NCBI GenBank assembly: GCA_013416455.1
Contig: JACCES010000016.1
Span: 54,338-118,337 of the forward strand
Reading direction: 5' to 3'
Origin: Alcaligenaceae bacterium
GTDB lineage: Bacteria; Pseudomonadota; Gammaproteobacteria; Burkholderiales; Burkholderiaceae_B
Length of the DNA: 64,000 bases
The notes under the pieces are model-generated. The model did not search any database, was not told the origin of the DNA, and worked only from the letters and a program-made list of their open reading frames with translations. Each line of letters opens with the position of its first letter. The first letter of the stretch is position 1. The position numbers and the translations under genes are program-made. This document shows positions 35,603 through 46,083 of the stretch, in pieces.

Positions 35603-37444
35603 TCACATGCGCAGCGACAGGTTCAAGAAGAAGTTCGAACCGGAGGTCTGGTAGCCGTAGGCATTGGCATAGTCCTTGTCGAACACGTTGTTCCAGCGCA
35701 GCTGTATGGATGCGTTCGGGCTGAAGTCGTAGGCCGCCGTCAGGTTCACCAGGCTGTAGCCGGCCAGCGTCGTGCGGTACGAGGCAAAGGTGACCGCATC
35801 GACCGCCGTGTCCTCGCGCTTGCCGGTGTACCGGTATTCCGCGCCCAGCCTCAGTGCGTCGAGACGGTGTTCGGCGGCCAGCATGTATTGCTGACGTGCC
35901 CGGCGCAGCAGGCGTTCGCCGGTGTTGTCGTCGCGTGGCCGCATGAAGTCGGCGCTGGCACGCAGGGTCGTGTCATCCCATTCGTACTCCGCCGTGAGCG
36001 TTGCCCCGCGTATCGTGGCGCGGTCCACGTTTTCCATGCGGAAGGTGGCGTTGTCCCAGGTCAGCAGGTCGCGGATCTTGTTCTGATAGACTGTGGCGCC
36101 GAAACGCAGCCCGTCCCTGTCGTAGCGGACGTGCGCTTCGACGTTGCGGGACTTCTCGGGGTTCAGATCGGGGTTTTCCGAGCCTGGATAGTAGAGGTCG
36201 GAAAAGGTCGGGGCGTGGAAGCCGGTGTTGCCCGCCACACCCACCGTCCAGGCATCGTTGAGCGCCAGGTCGTAGCCCAGGCCGCCGGTGAACTCGTTGC
36301 CGTAGCCGCTGATATTGTCGTTGCGCAGGCTGGCCTGCAAGCTGTGGCGGCCGAAGCGGCCGTTGTAGATGGCGCCCACGGCGTTGGTGTTGCGGCGGGT
36401 CACGTCCATGCCGGCGCTGTGCACAGGCCGTTCTTCCAGGCGTTCGACGTAGGCCGACACTTTATGGTCATCGGAAAGCCTGACGTTGTTCTGCCAGCTG
36501 TAGCTGCGCTGCAGGCTGGAGAATGTCGTGCCCCAGGCCCGGTCGTCGTAGGATTCCTTGCTCAGGCCGAAGCGCAGCACGCTCTGCCAGTTTGCGGTGA
36601 TGTCGTTGGTGCTGGTGACCGTATAGGCCTGCTGGCGCGTCAGGGCGTAGGCGGGATGGCTCCATTGGCCCGAATCGTAATCGCCGTTGATATAGCTGTT
36701 GTAGAAACTTGCGCCCAGATGGTGGCCGGGTGCCCAGCGGTAGCCCAGGGAACCGGCCAGCGTGTGCTGGCTGTAGCCGTCGTCGTCCGGATGGTGGTTG
36801 CCGAAAGCGGCCTCCGGCGTGGTGGTGCTGTAGCCGCCGCTTTCGGCCATGCTGGCCGACAGCGAGTAGTCCCAGCCATTGCTGGCGCCGGAAAAGCCCG
36901 TCGCGGCCTTGAACGTTTCGTAGCTGCCGATGCCGATGTCCGCCCAGCCCGAAAGCGGGCGGTCGGTTTCGCCCTTGCGGGTGATGATATTGATGACGCC
37001 GCCGATGGCGTCGGAGCCATAGAGGCTGCTGGCGGCGCCGCGCAGGATTTCGATGCGTTCGATCAGGGCTGGGTCGATCGCCCCCCAGTTGACCCCGCCC
37101 TGGATCGAGCCGTTGATGCGCATGCCGTCGATCAGTACCAGGGTATGGTTGGGATTGGCTCCGCGCAGCATGACGCCGGTCGGGGTCTGGCGGCCGCCGG
37201 TGTCGGTGATCTGCACGCCGGGCTGGCGGGCGAGGATATCGACCACACTGTCGTTGCCCGCGCGCTGCAGTTCTTCGCGGCCGACGACGGTGATGTCTCC
37301 CATGGCATCGCCGAGCGCCTGCGGCGCACGGCTGGCCGTGACGACGACGGTGTCCAGCTCAGGGACGCCGGCCTGGGAAAAAACGGATAGGGGAGATAGA
37401 CAGAAGATGGCGGCGAGCGAGCGCCGCAGAGGATGCAGGTGCAT
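35603..37444 (-). CDS. btuB: TonB-dependent vitamin B12 receptor BtuB
   Basis: 613-residue outer-membrane receptor. Signal peptide about 1-24 ('SLAAIFCLSPLSVFSQA'), a TonB box 'DTVVVTASR', plug domain ('VDILARQPGVQITDTGG', 'RIEILRGAASSLYGSDAIGGVINIITR' in two pieces) and a 22-strand barrel ending in aromatic-Met 'FFLNLSLRM' (insertion signal). Size matches E. coli BtuB (614 aa). A cobalamin riboswitch upstream on the same strand confirms B12 regulation. It is followed by btuF after 4 bases. Confidence 0.93.
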   Translation of the reverse strand: MHLHPLRRSLAAIFCLSPLSVFSQAGVPELDTVVVTASRAPQALGDAMGDITVVGREELQRAGNDSVVDILARQPGVQITDTGGRQTPTGVMLRGANPNHTLVLIDGMRINGSIQGGVNWGAIDPALIERIEILRGAASSLYGSDAIGGVINIITRKGETDRPLSGWADIGIGSYETFKAATGFSGASNGWDYSLSASMAESGGYSTTTPEAAFGNHHPDDDGYSQHTLAGSLGYRWAPGHHLGASFYNSYINGDYDSGQWSHPAYALTRQQAYTVTSTNDITANWQSVLRFGLSKESYDDRAWGTTFSSLQRSYSWQNNVRLSDDHKVSAYVERLEERPVHSAGMDVTRRNTNAVGAIYNGRFGRHSLQASLRNDNISGYGNEFTGGLGYDLALNDAWTVGVAGNTGFHAPTFSDLYYPGSENPDLNPEKSRNVEAHVRYDRDGLRFGATVYQNKIRDLLTWDNATFRMENVDRATIRGATLTAEYEWDDTTLRASADFMRPRDDNTGERLLRRARQQYMLAAEHRLDALRLGAEYRYTGKREDTAVDAVTFASYRTTLAGYSLVNLTAAYDFSPNASIQLRWNNVFDKDYANAYGYQTSGSNFFLNLSLRM

Positions 37445-37458
37445 GATGATCCCTTCAT

Positions 37459-37478
37459 GACGTGCGTCCCCGCACGTC
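37459..37478 (-). promoter_or_regulatory. Hairpin just upstream of the btuB ribosome site
   Basis: On the minus strand GACGTGCG and CGCACGTC form a perfect 8-bp stem with a GGGA loop. Its 3' foot is three bases from the AAGGGA Shine-Dalgarno (37450-37455) of btuB. It is a candidate part of the riboswitch expression platform acting on translation initiation. Confidence 0.5.
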
Positions 37479-37544
37479 GTTGAACACGATTGTTCCGCCG
37501 GCCACGCAGAACAGACGGCCGCAGGGGCCTTGCGGGAGGAGGCG

Positions 37545-37735
37545 GATTCCAGGGACGATCCAGGCCGGTATCGGGCTGGCATGAGCCGCGGCCGGAAGCC
37601 GCGTCGCATGCACACCGTTGCGGGGGCAGCACATCTCGCTGTCGTGAACGACAGCGTCTGTTTCCCATTTGACTTCCCCCTGGCGGCCGGTCGATATGAT
37701 TCTGGTTCGGGCCGCCGGGAAGCACCTTTTTCGAC
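37545..37735 (-). promoter_or_regulatory. Cobalamin riboswitch controlling btuB-btuF
   Basis: Read on the minus strand, the conserved elements occur in order: GGTGCTTCCC (37726-37717), a GGGGGAAGTCAAATGGGAA block (37680-37662), the B12 box GCTGCCCCCGCAACGGTG (37630-37613), and GCCAGCCCGATACCGGCC (37580-37563). These are the diagnostic motifs of the AdoCbl/cobalamin aptamer. The leader continues ~100 bases to the btuB start. Ends are approximate. High intracellular cobalamin would repress uptake. Confidence 0.93.
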
Positions 37736-37851
37736 GGCGAAAAGTATATCATCGGCGCCTATAATCCCTGGCCAGGGCGATACCGCAGCAGGGTTTATGG
37801 CCTGTTCGTGCCAAAAGGCGCCTTGCATGAATACATAAACGTTTCCTCTTC

Positions 37852-38913
37852 ATGTCCTATCCAGAGATCACCGCCATTCATGACCCCGGGCTCGCGGCCA
37901 GGCTGGATGCCGCCATCGACGGTAAAACCAAGCCGCTCGGCAGCCTGGGCAGGCTCGAAACGCTGGCCCGGCAAATGGGGCTGGTCCAGGCCACACTGCG
38001 GCCGGCCGTCCTGCGGCCGTCCATCGTGGTGTTCGCGGGCGACCATGGCGTGGCGGAAGAAGGCGTGTCCGCCTATCCGCAGGACGTGACTTGGCAGATG
38101 GTCGAGAATTCCCTGGCGGGCGGCGCGGCCATCAATGTGTTCGCGCGCCGCGGCGGCATCGGCCTGCATATCGTGGATGCCGGCGTGAAGCATGATTTCG
38201 CGGCCAGGCCGGGGCTGATCCTGCGCAAGATCCGGGCGGGTACGCGCAATTTCACGCGCGAGGCGGCCATGACGAAGCAGGAATGCGAGCTGGCGCTGCG
38301 GCGCGGCATGGAACTCGTGGATGCGGTGCCCGGCAATGTACTGGGTTTCGGCGAAATGGGCATTGCCAACACGACGGCGGCGGCCGCCCTTCTGCACCGT
38401 CTGGGCGGCGTCCCGCTGGAAGACTGCGTCGGCGCCGGAACGGGCCTGGATGCCGGCGGCATCCGGCGCAAGCAGGCCGTGCTGCGCAGGGCGCTGGCAC
38501 TGCATGCGGGGGCCGGCGGGCCGTTCGAGGCGCTCGCCGCCTTCGGCGGCTACGAGATCGCGATGATGGCCGGCGCCATGCTGGGCGCGGCGGCCCAGCG
38601 CCGCCTGTTGCTCATCGATGGCTTCATCGTCGGCAGCGCCTTGATGGTGGCGGCGGCTCTGCGGCCCGCGATCCTGGACTACTGCGTGTTCGGCCATCGT
38701 TCCAACGAGCGCGGCCACGAGCGCATGCTCGACGTGCTGGGCGCGCGGCCGCTGCTGGACCTGGACATGCGCCTGGGCGAAGGCACGGGCTGCGCGCTGG
38801 CGCTGCCGCTGGTCCATGCCGCGGCCGATTTCCTGTGCGACATGGCCACCTTCGATTCGGCGGGGGTATGTGAACGCACGGAGGAAAACACGGATGGCCA
38901 GCGAATCGCCTAG
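37852..38913 (+). CDS. cobT: Nicotinate-nucleotide-dimethylbenzimidazole phosphoribosyltransferase
   Basis: 353-residue enzyme that makes alpha-ribazole 5'-phosphate, the lower ligand of cobalamin. Motifs: '[15 protein letters not shown]'-like N-terminus ('[17 protein letters not shown]'), '[16 protein letters not shown]', '[17 protein letters not shown]', 'GAGTGLD' and the catalytic Glu in '[11 protein letters not shown]'. It is divergent from btuB and starts the cobT-cobS-cobC unit. It overlaps cobS by 20 bp. Confidence 0.96.
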   Translation: MSYPEITAIHDPGLAARLDAAIDGKTKPLGSLGRLETLARQMGLVQATLRPAVLRPSIVVFAGDHGVAEEGVSAYPQDVTWQMVENSLAGGAAINVFARRGGIGLHIVDAGVKHDFAARPGLILRKIRAGTRNFTREAAMTKQECELALRRGMELVDAVPGNVLGFGEMGIANTTAAAALLHRLGGVPLEDCVGAGTGLDAGGIRRKQAVLRRALALHAGAGGPFEALAAFGGYEIAMMAGAMLGAAAQRRLLLIDGFIVGSALMVAAALRPAILDYCVFGHRSNERGHERMLDVLGARPLLDLDMRLGEGTGCALALPLVHAAADFLCDMATFDSAGVCERTEENTDGQRIA

Positions 38914-39712
38914 CGCCTGGCAGGGGGCCGCCCTGCATCAGCTGCGCCTGTTCTTCACGGCGCTGCAGTTCTTTACCCGGGTGCCCATTCCCCGCTGGGT
39001 GGGGTTCGCGCCGGAGTGGCTGAATCATTGCACCCGCTACTATCCCCTGGTGGGTCTGCTGGTGGGCGCCGTGGCGGCGCTGGCCTATGCGGCGGCGGCG
39101 CAATGGTGGCCGGTGCCCGTTGCCGTGCTGCTGTCCACTGTCGCTACCGTGTATCTCACCGGCGCCTTTCACGAGGACGGTTTCGCGGACGTCTGCGATG
39201 GCGTCGGCGGGGGGCTGACTCGGGAACGCGCCTTCGAGATCATGAAGGATTCGCGCATCGGCGCCTATGGCACGCTGGGCATATTGTTGCTGCTGGCGGT
39301 CAAGTGCGCCGCGCTGGCGGGCCTGCCCGGCACCCTGGCGGTGGCGGGGGCATTGGTCGCCGGCCATCCCGTGTCGCGGCTGTATTCCGCGGCGCTCATC
39401 TGGCGCCTGGAATATGCCAAGGAAGAAGGCAAGGCCAAGCCGCTGGGCCACCGCATGAGCCACGGTGAATTCGCGGTGGCGGCCGCCACCGGCGGGCTGG
39501 TGCTGCTGCTGACGGGCGCTTCCGGGTGGCTGTCCTGGCGCGCCCTGCTGGGCGGTGTGTTGCTGGGCGCGGTGGCAACACTGTGGCTGGCGCGTCTGTT
39601 CCGGCGCCGTCTGGGCGGCTACACGGGGGATTGCCTGGGAGCCGTGCAGCAGTTGTCGGAAACATGCTTCTATCTCGGCGTGCTGGCCTTCGCCGCCGGC
39701 GGCCAGGCCTGA
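38894..39712 (+). CDS. cobS: Adenosylcobinamide-GDP ribazoletransferase (cobalamin synthase)
   Basis: 272-residue polytopic inner-membrane enzyme joining adenosylcobinamide-GDP and alpha-ribazole. Family motifs '[11 protein letters not shown]', '[11 protein letters not shown]' and the Mg-binding '[16 protein letters not shown]' are present, followed by 'RIGAYG' and 'YTGDCLGA'. It overlaps cobT by 20 bp and is followed by the phosphatase 7 bp later. Confidence 0.95.
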   Translation: MASESPSAWQGAALHQLRLFFTALQFFTRVPIPRWVGFAPEWLNHCTRYYPLVGLLVGAVAALAYAAAAQWWPVPVAVLLSTVATVYLTGAFHEDGFADVCDGVGGGLTRERAFEIMKDSRIGAYGTLGILLLLAVKCAALAGLPGTLAVAGALVAGHPVSRLYSAALIWRLEYAKEEGKAKPLGHRMSHGEFAVAAATGGLVLLLTGASGWLSWRALLGGVLLGAVATLWLARLFRRRLGGYTGDCLGAVQQLSETCFYLGVLAFAAGGQA

Positions 39713-39719
39713 TGCGGCC

Positions 39720-40292
39720 ATGCGCCTGCATCTGATCCGCCATCCCCGCACCGAGGCCGCCGCCGATGTGTGCTACGGCAGCAGCGACGTAGCGCCGCTA
39801 CAGGCGGAACTCGATGCCTGCCTGCGGGCGCTGCTGGCCGATGCGGCCCTGCCGCGCGGCCTGCCCATTTATTCCAGCCCCTTGCAGCGCTGCGCCAGCC
39901 TGGCGCGGCGCCTGGCGGAAAGCTGGGGCGCCGCGGCGCCGGTGCTGGATGAGCGCCTGGCTGAAATGCATTTCGGCGCCTGGGAACTGCGCCCCTGGGG
40001 CGAGATTCCCCGTCGGGAAGTGGATGACTGGGCGGCGGACATGGCGGGCTATCGGCCGGGCAGGGGGGAGACCGTGCTGGAGATGGCCAGGCGGGTGCTG
40101 GCCTTCCGCGACGACGTGGCGGTTCGCGGCGAGGATGCCTGCGTGATCTGCCATGCCGGCACCATCCGGCTGCTGATGGCGGCAAACGGGCGCGGCGATC
40201 TTCGAGATGTCGCTCTGGCGGCGGCGCGGGCACCGGCCGGCATCGGCTACGGGCAGCTCGTCGTCCTGCAGGTGGCTTCCGGCGCCGGCTGA
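39720..40292 (+). CDS. cobC: CobC-like alpha-ribazole phosphatase (histidine phosphatase family)
   Basis: 190-residue histidine phosphatase: catalytic '[10 protein letters not shown]' (nucleophile His), '[18 protein letters not shown]', '[14 protein letters not shown]' (acid) and '[12 protein letters not shown]'. RHG is changed to RHP in the first motif. Position after cobS argues for dephosphorylation of alpha-ribazole phosphate. cobU/cobP, needed to make adenosylcobinamide-GDP, is not in the window. Confidence 0.85.
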   Translation: MRLHLIRHPRTEAAADVCYGSSDVAPLQAELDACLRALLADAALPRGLPIYSSPLQRCASLARRLAESWGAAAPVLDERLAEMHFGAWELRPWGEIPRREVDDWAADMAGYRPGRGETVLEMARRVLAFRDDVAVRGEDACVICHAGTIRLLMAANGRGDLRDVALAAARAPAGIGYGQLVVLQVASGAG

Positions 40293-40435
40293 GCCGGCGT
40301 CACGGCGCAAGTCCCCGTCACGGCGGGGGATTCCAGGGCTTCCGGCGGCGGGCGGCGATACAATGCCGTTTTCCTTCAAACATCAATGTCGGGCGCGCCA
40401 GCGTGGCTGGCGGCGGGCCGGCTCCGGATCTTTCA

Positions 40436-43400
40436 GTGAACTATCCTGCATTGCCTTATCCCATTTCGTCGTACACGCGGGGCGCCGGGTTCGTGCGCCG
40501 GCTCGGTGAGCGCATCCTGATCATGGATGGCGCCATGGGCACCATGATCCAGCGCTACAAGCTGGCGGAAGGCGATTTCCGCGGCGAGCGCTTCGCCGAT
40601 CACGTGCGTGACGTCAAAGGCAACAATGAACTGCTGTCTCTGGTCAGGCCTGAGATCATCACCGAAATCCATCGCCAGTATCTCGATGCCGGCGCCGACA
40701 TCATCAGCACCAATACCTTCGGCGCCACCGCCATCGCGCAGTCGGACTACGACCTGGCCGGGCTGGCCTACGAACTGAATCTGGAATCCGCCCGGCTGGC
40801 GCGCGCCGCCGCCGATGCCTGCGGCACGCCTGAATGGCCGCGCTTCGTGGCGGGCGCCCTGGGGCCGCAGCCGCGCACCGCCTCGCTGTCTCCCGACGTG
40901 AACGATCCGGGCGCGCGCAACGTTACTTTCGAGGAATTGCGCGACGCCTATACGGAACAGCTGCGCGGACTGCTCGATGGCGGCATCGACATCGTCCTGA
41001 TCGAAACCATTTTCGACACGCTCAATGCCAAGGCGGCCATTTTCGCGGTCGAGTCGCTGTTCGAAGAACTGGGCGTGCGTCTGCCCGTCATGGTGTCGGG
41101 CACGGTCACCGATGCCTCGGGCCGCATTCTTTCGGGCCAGACGGTGGAAGCCTTCTGGAATTCCGTGCGCCATGCGCGACCCGTGACCATCGGTTTGAAC
41201 TGCGCGCTGGGCGCGGCCCTGATGCGCCCCTACATTGCCGAACTGTCCAAGCTCTCCGACACCTGGATCTGCGTCTATCCCAATGCGGGCCTGCCCAACC
41301 CCATGGCCGAGACCGGTTTCGACGAAGGTCCCGAGGAAACCTCCTCGCTGCTGGAAGAATTCGCCCGGTCGGGCCTGGTCAACGTCGCCGGCGGCTGCTG
41401 CGGCACGACGCCCGAGCACATCAGCGCCATCGTGGCCAAGGTGGCCGGGCTGCCGCCGCGCGTTGTTCCCGAGATTCCCGTCAAGACCCGGCTTTCGGGC
41501 CTGGAGGCCTTGAACATCGACGCCGACACGCTGTTCGTGAACGTGGGCGAGCGCACCAATGTTACCGGCAGCAAGATGTTCCTGCGCCTGATCCGCGAGG
41601 AAAAATACGAAGAAGCCCTGCAGGTTGCGCGCCAGCAGGTCGAGAACGGCGCCCAGATCATCGATATCAACATGGACGAAGCCATGCTGGATTCGGCCGC
41701 CTGCATGCGCCGCTTCCTGAACCTGATCGCGTCCGAACCGGACATTTCCCGCGTGCCCATCATGATCGACAGTTCCAAGTGGGATGTCATCGAGCAGGGC
41801 CTGCGCTGCGTGCAGGGCAAGGCGGTGGTGAATTCGATCTCCATGAAGGAAGGCGAGGAAGCCTTCATCGAGCATGCGAAGCTGTGCCGTAAATACGGGG
41901 CGGCGGCGGTGGTCATGGCCTTCGACGAGCAGGGCCAGGCCGACAGCCTGGAGCGGCGCCAGGAAATCTGCGGGCGCGCCTATCGCATCCTGGTCGAACA
42001 GGTCGGCTTCCCGCCGGAAGACATCATCTTCGACCCCAACGTGTTCGCCATCGCCACCGGCATAGAGGAACACAACCACTACGCGGTGGATTTCATCGAA
42101 GCCACCGGCTGGATCACCCAGAACCTGCCCCATGCGAGGGTGTCCGGCGGGATCTCGAACGTCAGCTTTTCCTTCCGTGGCAACGATGCCATGCGCGAGG
42201 CCATCCATGCGGTCTTCCTGTATTACGCCATCCGGCAGGGGCTGACCATGGGCATCGTCAACGCCGGGCAGCTTGCGGTGTATGACGATCTGGACAAGAC
42301 CTTGCGCGACATGGTCGAGGATGTGGTGCTGGACCGCCCCGAGCCGCTGGGGCGCAGCGACCCCGCGGATGAGCGCACGCCCACCGAGAGGCTGGTCGAG
42401 CTGGCCGAGACGATCAAGGGTAGCGGCGCGCGCAAGGAAGAAGACCTTAGCTGGCGGGAAGGCTCCGTGGAAGAGCGCCTGACGCACGCCCTGGTGCACG
42501 GCATCACCGGCTTCATCGTCGAGGACACCGAGGAAATCCGCCAGAAGATCGCCGCCCGGGGCGGGCGGCCCATTCAGGTGATCGAGGGCCCCTTGATGGA
42601 CGGCATGAATGTCGTCGGCGATCTCTTCGGCGCCGGCAAGATGTTCCTGCCCCAGGTGGTGAAGTCGGCGCGCGTCATGAAGCAGGCGGTGGCCCACCTG
42701 ATTCCCTTCATCGAGGAAGAAAAACGGCAAATCGAAGCGGCCGGCGGCGACGTCCGCCCCAAGGGCCGCATGGTGATCGCCACGGTTAAGGGCGATGTGC
42801 ACGACATCGGCAAGAATATCGTCACCGTTGTGTTGCAATGCAACAATTTCGAGGTCGTCAACATGGGTGTCATGGTGCCGGCTTCGGAAATCCTGGCGAA
42901 GGCCAAGGAAGAGAATGCCGACATGGTCGGGCTTTCCGGCCTGATCACGCCCAGCCTGGAAGAAATGGCCTATGTGGCCTCGGAAATGCAGCGCGACGAG
43001 TACTTCCGCGAACGCAAGCTGCCGCTGCTGATCGGCGGCGCCACCACCAGCAAGGTCCACACGGCGGTGAAGATCGCGCCGAATTACGAAGGGCCCGTCA
43101 TCTATGTGCCGGATGCCAGCCGTTCGGTGGGCGTGGCCACCTCGCTGATGTCCGAGCAGGCCGACGAATTCCTGGAAAAGCTGTTCAGCGATTATGAAGT
43201 GGTGCGCCAGCGCCATGCCAACCGCAGGCAGACGCCGCTGGTGAGCCTGGAGCAGGCGCGCGAACGGCGGCCCGCCATCGACTGGGCGGGTTATGCGCCG
43301 CCCCGGCCCAAATACCTGGGGCGCCGCGAATTCAAGAATTACGACCTGGCCGAAGTCGCGAACTACATCGACTGGACTCCCTTCTTCCAGACCTGGAGCC

Positions 43401-44209
43401 TGTTCGGCCAGTATCCGGCGGTGCTGGACGACAAGGTGGTGGGTGAACAGGCTCGCAAGCTCTTCGCCGATGCCCAGGTGATGCTGAAGAAGATCATCGA
43501 TGGCCGCTGGCTGACCGCCAGCGGGGTGGTGGCCTTCTACCCCGCCAATACGGTCAATCACGAAGACATCGAAATCTATACCGACGAAAGCCGTTCCGAG
43601 GTGCTGTTCACCTGGCGCAATCTGCGCCAGCAGCAGGAAAAGCGCGAAGGGGTGGACTACAAGTCGCTGGCCGACTATATCGCGCCGAAGGAAAGCGGGG
43701 TGGCCGACTACATCGGCATGTTCGCCGTCACGGGCGGCCTGGGCATCGAAGCGCATGAAAAGCGCTTCCTCGACGAAGGCGACGATTATTCCTCCATCAT
43801 GCTCAAGGCGCTGGGCGACCGTTTTGCCGAAGGCTTCGCGGAATGCCTGCATGCGCGGGTGCGGCGCGATCTCTGGGGCTACGTCGCCGACGAGGCTCTC
43901 GACAACGAGGCGCTGATCGCCGAGAAATATCAGGGCATAAGGCCCGCGCCGGGCTATCCGGCCTGCCCCGAGCATGTGGTCAAGGCGGACATGTTCCGGG
44001 TCATGATGCCCGAAGAGGTCGGCATGAAACTGACCGACAGCTATGCCATGTATCCGGCCTCCAGCGTTTCCGGCTTCTATATCAGCCACCCGCAGTCGCA
44101 GTATTTCAACGTCGGCAACATCGACGCCGACCAGTTGCGGGATTACATCCAGCGCAGCGGCCGCGACGAAGAAGACGTGCGGCGCACCCTGGCGAGCGTG
44201 CTGCGATGA
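40436..44209 (+). CDS. metH: Cobalamin-dependent methionine synthase MetH
   Basis: Full four-module enzyme, 1257 residues from GTG at 40436 (another GTG at 40403 adds 11 residues; neither has a good ribosome site). Homocysteine domain: '[13 protein letters not shown]', zinc cysteines in 'GLNCALGA' (~255) and '[10 protein letters not shown]' (~320). Folate domain: '[14 protein letters not shown]'. B12 domain: '[10 protein letters not shown]' (~785; His is the cobalt ligand). AdoMet reactivation domain: 'EAFAECLH'-like '[12 protein letters not shown]' and 'GYPACPEH'. It follows the cobalamin genes, the pathway that feeds it. Confidence 0.96.
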   Translation: MNYPALPYPISSYTRGAGFVRRLGERILIMDGAMGTMIQRYKLAEGDFRGERFADHVRDVKGNNELLSLVRPEIITEIHRQYLDAGADIISTNTFGATAIAQSDYDLAGLAYELNLESARLARAAADACGTPEWPRFVAGALGPQPRTASLSPDVNDPGARNVTFEELRDAYTEQLRGLLDGGIDIVLIETIFDTLNAKAAIFAVESLFEELGVRLPVMVSGTVTDASGRILSGQTVEAFWNSVRHARPVTIGLNCALGAALMRPYIAELSKLSDTWICVYPNAGLPNPMAETGFDEGPEETSSLLEEFARSGLVNVAGGCCGTTPEHISAIVAKVAGLPPRVVPEIPVKTRLSGLEALNIDADTLFVNVGERTNVTGSKMFLRLIREEKYEEALQVARQQVENGAQIIDINMDEAMLDSAACMRRFLNLIASEPDISRVPIMIDSSKWDVIEQGLRCVQGKAVVNSISMKEGEEAFIEHAKLCRKYGAAAVVMAFDEQGQADSLERRQEICGRAYRILVEQVGFPPEDIIFDPNVFAIATGIEEHNHYAVDFIEATGWITQNLPHARVSGGISNVSFSFRGNDAMREAIHAVFLYYAIRQGLTMGIVNAGQLAVYDDLDKTLRDMVEDVVLDRPEPLGRSDPADERTPTERLVELAETIKGSGARKEEDLSWREGSVEERLTHALVHGITGFIVEDTEEIRQKIAARGGRPIQVIEGPLMDGMNVVGDLFGAGKMFLPQVVKSARVMKQAVAHLIPFIEEEKRQIEAAGGDVRPKGRMVIATVKGDVHDIGKNIVTVVLQCNNFEVVNMGVMVPASEILAKAKEENADMVGLSGLITPSLEEMAYVASEMQRDEYFRERKLPLLIGGATTSKVHTAVKIAPNYEGPVIYVPDASRSVGVATSLMSEQADEFLEKLFSDYEVVRQRHANRRQTPLVSLEQARERRPAIDWAGYAPPRPKYLGRREFKNYDLAEVANYIDWTPFFQTWSLFGQYPAVLDDKVVGEQARKLFADAQVMLKKIIDGRWLTASGVVAFYPANTVNHEDIEIYTDESRSEVLFTWRNLRQQQEKREGVDYKSLADYIAPKESGVADYIGMFAVTGGLGIEAHEKRFLDEGDDYSSIMLKALGDRFAEGFAECLHARVRRDLWGYVADEALDNEALIAEKYQGIRPAPGYPACPEHVVKADMFRVMMPEEVGMKLTDSYAMYPASSVSGFYISHPQSQYFNVGNIDADQLRDYIQRSGRDEEDVRRTLASVLR

Positions 44210-44227
44210 GCGCGGCCGAAGGCGGGC

Positions 44228-45040
44228 ATGGCTGCCCCGGATTCCGATAAGGACCGGCCGCTGTCGGCCGATGCGCTGCGGCGCCGGACGCTGGGGGATT
44301 TCCTGCGCAGCGCGCGGGCGCGGGTGCAGCCGGACGCCGTCGGCCTGCCCGGCGGCCAGCGCCGGCGCACGCCGGGGCTGCGCCGTGAAGAGGTCGCGCA
44401 GCTGTGCGATATCAGCACGACCTGGTACACCTGGATCGAGCAGGGCCGCCCGGTAAGCGTTTCGCCGGCGGTGCTGGCGCGGCTGGCTTCGGTGCTGCGC
44501 CTGCGGCGCGCCGAGCGCCATTATCTGTTCGAGCTGGCGGAATGCACCGATCCGGAACACGGCCGCGGCCATGGCGACGCCCTGCCGCCGGTGCTGGCCG
44601 ACTGCGTGCACAGCATCACCGCGGCGGCCTACATCCTGGATCGCTGCTGGAACGTGATGTCATGGAACCAGCCCTTTCTTCATCTGTTCGACGGCTGGCC
44701 GGCGCGTGACCGCGACCCCAACCTGCTGCGCTACATCTTTCTCGACCCGGCGGCCCGCTCGCTGGTCGTCGACTGGGACGAGCGCGCCAGCCGGGTGGTG
44801 GCCGAATTCCGCGCCGATGCCGGCCCGCACACGGGCGAGACGGAGGTGCGCGACGTGATCCAGCAGCTGCAGCAGCAGAGCCCGGTTTTCGCGCACTGGT
44901 GGACCCGCCATACGGTGGTCGACCGGGAAGGCGGGCTGCGCGAATTCCAGCACCCGGTGGACGGCCGGCTCAGCTATCAGCAGATCACTTTCCGGCTGGC
45001 GGTCCGGCCGGATTGCAAGCTGGTGATGCTGTTGCCGTAG
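44228..45040 (+). CDS. XRE-family transcriptional regulator with MmyB-like ligand domain
   Basis: 270 residues. N-terminal helix-turn-helix: 'RRRTLGDFLRSARARVQP', 'TPGLRREEVAQLCDISTTWYTWIEQGR'-region (split), 'SPAVLARLASVLRLRRAERHYLFELAE'. The C-terminal ~150 residues form the PAS-like MmyB domain ('ILDRCWNVMSWNQPF', 'LLRYIFLDPAAR', 'RLSYQQITFRL'), which binds fatty-acid-like ligands in characterised relatives. It starts 18 bp after metH. Targets unknown. Confidence 0.88.
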   Translation: MAAPDSDKDRPLSADALRRRTLGDFLRSARARVQPDAVGLPGGQRRRTPGLRREEVAQLCDISTTWYTWIEQGRPVSVSPAVLARLASVLRLRRAERHYLFELAECTDPEHGRGHGDALPPVLADCVHSITAAAYILDRCWNVMSWNQPFLHLFDGWPARDRDPNLLRYIFLDPAARSLVVDWDERASRVVAEFRADAGPHTGETEVRDVIQQLQQQSPVFAHWWTRHTVVDREGGLREFQHPVDGRLSYQQITFRLAVRPDCKLVMLLP

Positions 45041-45211
45041 GCGCAGACAGCGGGGTGATGAGCCCGGACACAGAACAGTGCCTGGCGAATCGGAGCGGCC
45101 TGCCTGCCGCGACGTGGAGCAGCTACGGCTGATAACCGGAGTTCTTCACCATGCCCACAACAACGCCCCACCCAGCGGCGTAGTTGAGAAAACGCATGGA
45201 CACACCTTCCG

Positions 45212-45793
45212 TCAGGCGCTGAGTTTGCACCTCAAAAGAGAATCTCCCACTGTAGGTTGTGCAACCTCAGGCTGGACATATTCTGTGATCTGAGCAAGCG
45301 ATTCCTCGAGACGACGCAGCACATCAGGGGCCATGATTACTACCCCATTCTCGGAAAATTGCACCTGCGCGTCTGTCGCATACACTCCCGTCAGTATATT
45401 TTGGGCGCCAAGAGCCGAGAGCACCGGCTTAAAACCATATTCAAGCGCGAGCAAATGCCCGGCGCTGCCACCTGAAGCAATCGGAAGTATGAGTTTGCCA
45501 CTCAATGACTTCTCATCAAGCAAGTCGAGCAACGCCTTTAATCCACCAGCAAACGACGCCTTATATACCGGTGAGGCGATCAATACCACCTTGCAACGGC
45601 TTACCTGTTTGCGCAATGCGCACGCCGCGGCACTTTTATAGTGTCCACCAATGAGGTCTTCAGCCGGAATGTCGCGCAGGTTGATTTGCTCTACACGGAA
45701 ACCCTGCTCTATCAATCGGCGCGACACAAAATGCAAAAGGCTCGATGAGCGCGACCTTGAGGAGGGGCTTCCAGCAATGGTCAGTATAGACAT
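45212..45793 (-). CDS. NAD(P)H-dependent FMN reductase (SsuE/MsuE type)
   Basis: 193 residues, flavodoxin-like: 'ILTIAGSPSSRSRSSSLLHF', 'INLRDIPAEDLI', 'CKVVLIASPVYKASFAGGLKALLDLL' (split), 'LPIASGGSAGHLLALEYG'. It supplies reduced FMN to two-component monooxygenases. It is divergent from the operon at 46084, which holds two such monooxygenases, so it is their likely reductase. The ATG at 45793 fits the conserved N-terminus; the open frame upstream is AT-rich promoter sequence. Its base composition is visibly lower in GC than the neighbours. Confidence 0.9.
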   Translation of the reverse strand: MSILTIAGSPSSRSRSSSLLHFVSRRLIEQGFRVEQINLRDIPAEDLIGGHYKSAAACALRKQVSRCKVVLIASPVYKASFAGGLKALLDLLDEKSLSGKLILPIASGGSAGHLLALEYGFKPVLSALGAQNILTGVYATDAQVQFSENGVVIMAPDVLRRLEESLAQITEYVQPEVAQPTVGDSLLRCKLSA

Positions 45794-45940
45794 ATGAAAG
45801 AGATGATCGGAAAGCCACCATGCTACCCATTCCGAAATCAGGATCCAACTAACAATTATGCATAACGGTATAACAAAAATCGGCTCTCGGTGGAAAGCCA
45901 TGGGCCGGCCATGGCCATATTTCCTGCCGGCACTCACTGG

Positions 45941-45962
45941 ATTCTTATTCCGGAATAAGAAT
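45941..45962. promoter_or_regulatory. Perfect 22-bp palindrome in the ssuE/operon divergent promoter
   Basis: The left half ATTCTTATTCC is followed at once by its exact reverse complement. It stands in an AT-rich 290-bp region between the divergent start codons at 45793 and 46084. A second short palindrome, ATTAATTAAT, lies at 45994-46003. The arrangement suggests an operator for a dimeric regulator (LysR- or TetR-like) controlling both transcripts. No regulator gene of these classes is adjacent. Confidence 0.7.
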
Positions 45963-46083
45963 ATTAAATATTGTTTGTTTGGATTCTCTAGCCATTAATT
46001 AATACTTTCGCCTCACCGCGAAGAAAGAGGGGGACTCTTCCCCACTATTTTCGCTGCATTATTTCGTTGAGTTTGAGGCCTAA

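Noticed and set aside
37441..37490. ATG upstream of btuB in another frame (leader peptide candidate).
   Set aside because: The frame runs antisense-like through btuB without peptide-leader features; the riboswitch explains regulation.
40312..40330. CCCCG/CGGGG hairpin between cobC and metH as a terminator or SAM riboswitch.
   Set aside because: Stem is only 5 bp, no T-run follows, and no SAM- or B12-aptamer motif is visible in the 140-bp gap.
40433..44611. 1392-residue open frame antisense to metH.
   Set aside because: Shadow of a highly conserved metH; no motifs and it runs across the metH-XRE boundary.
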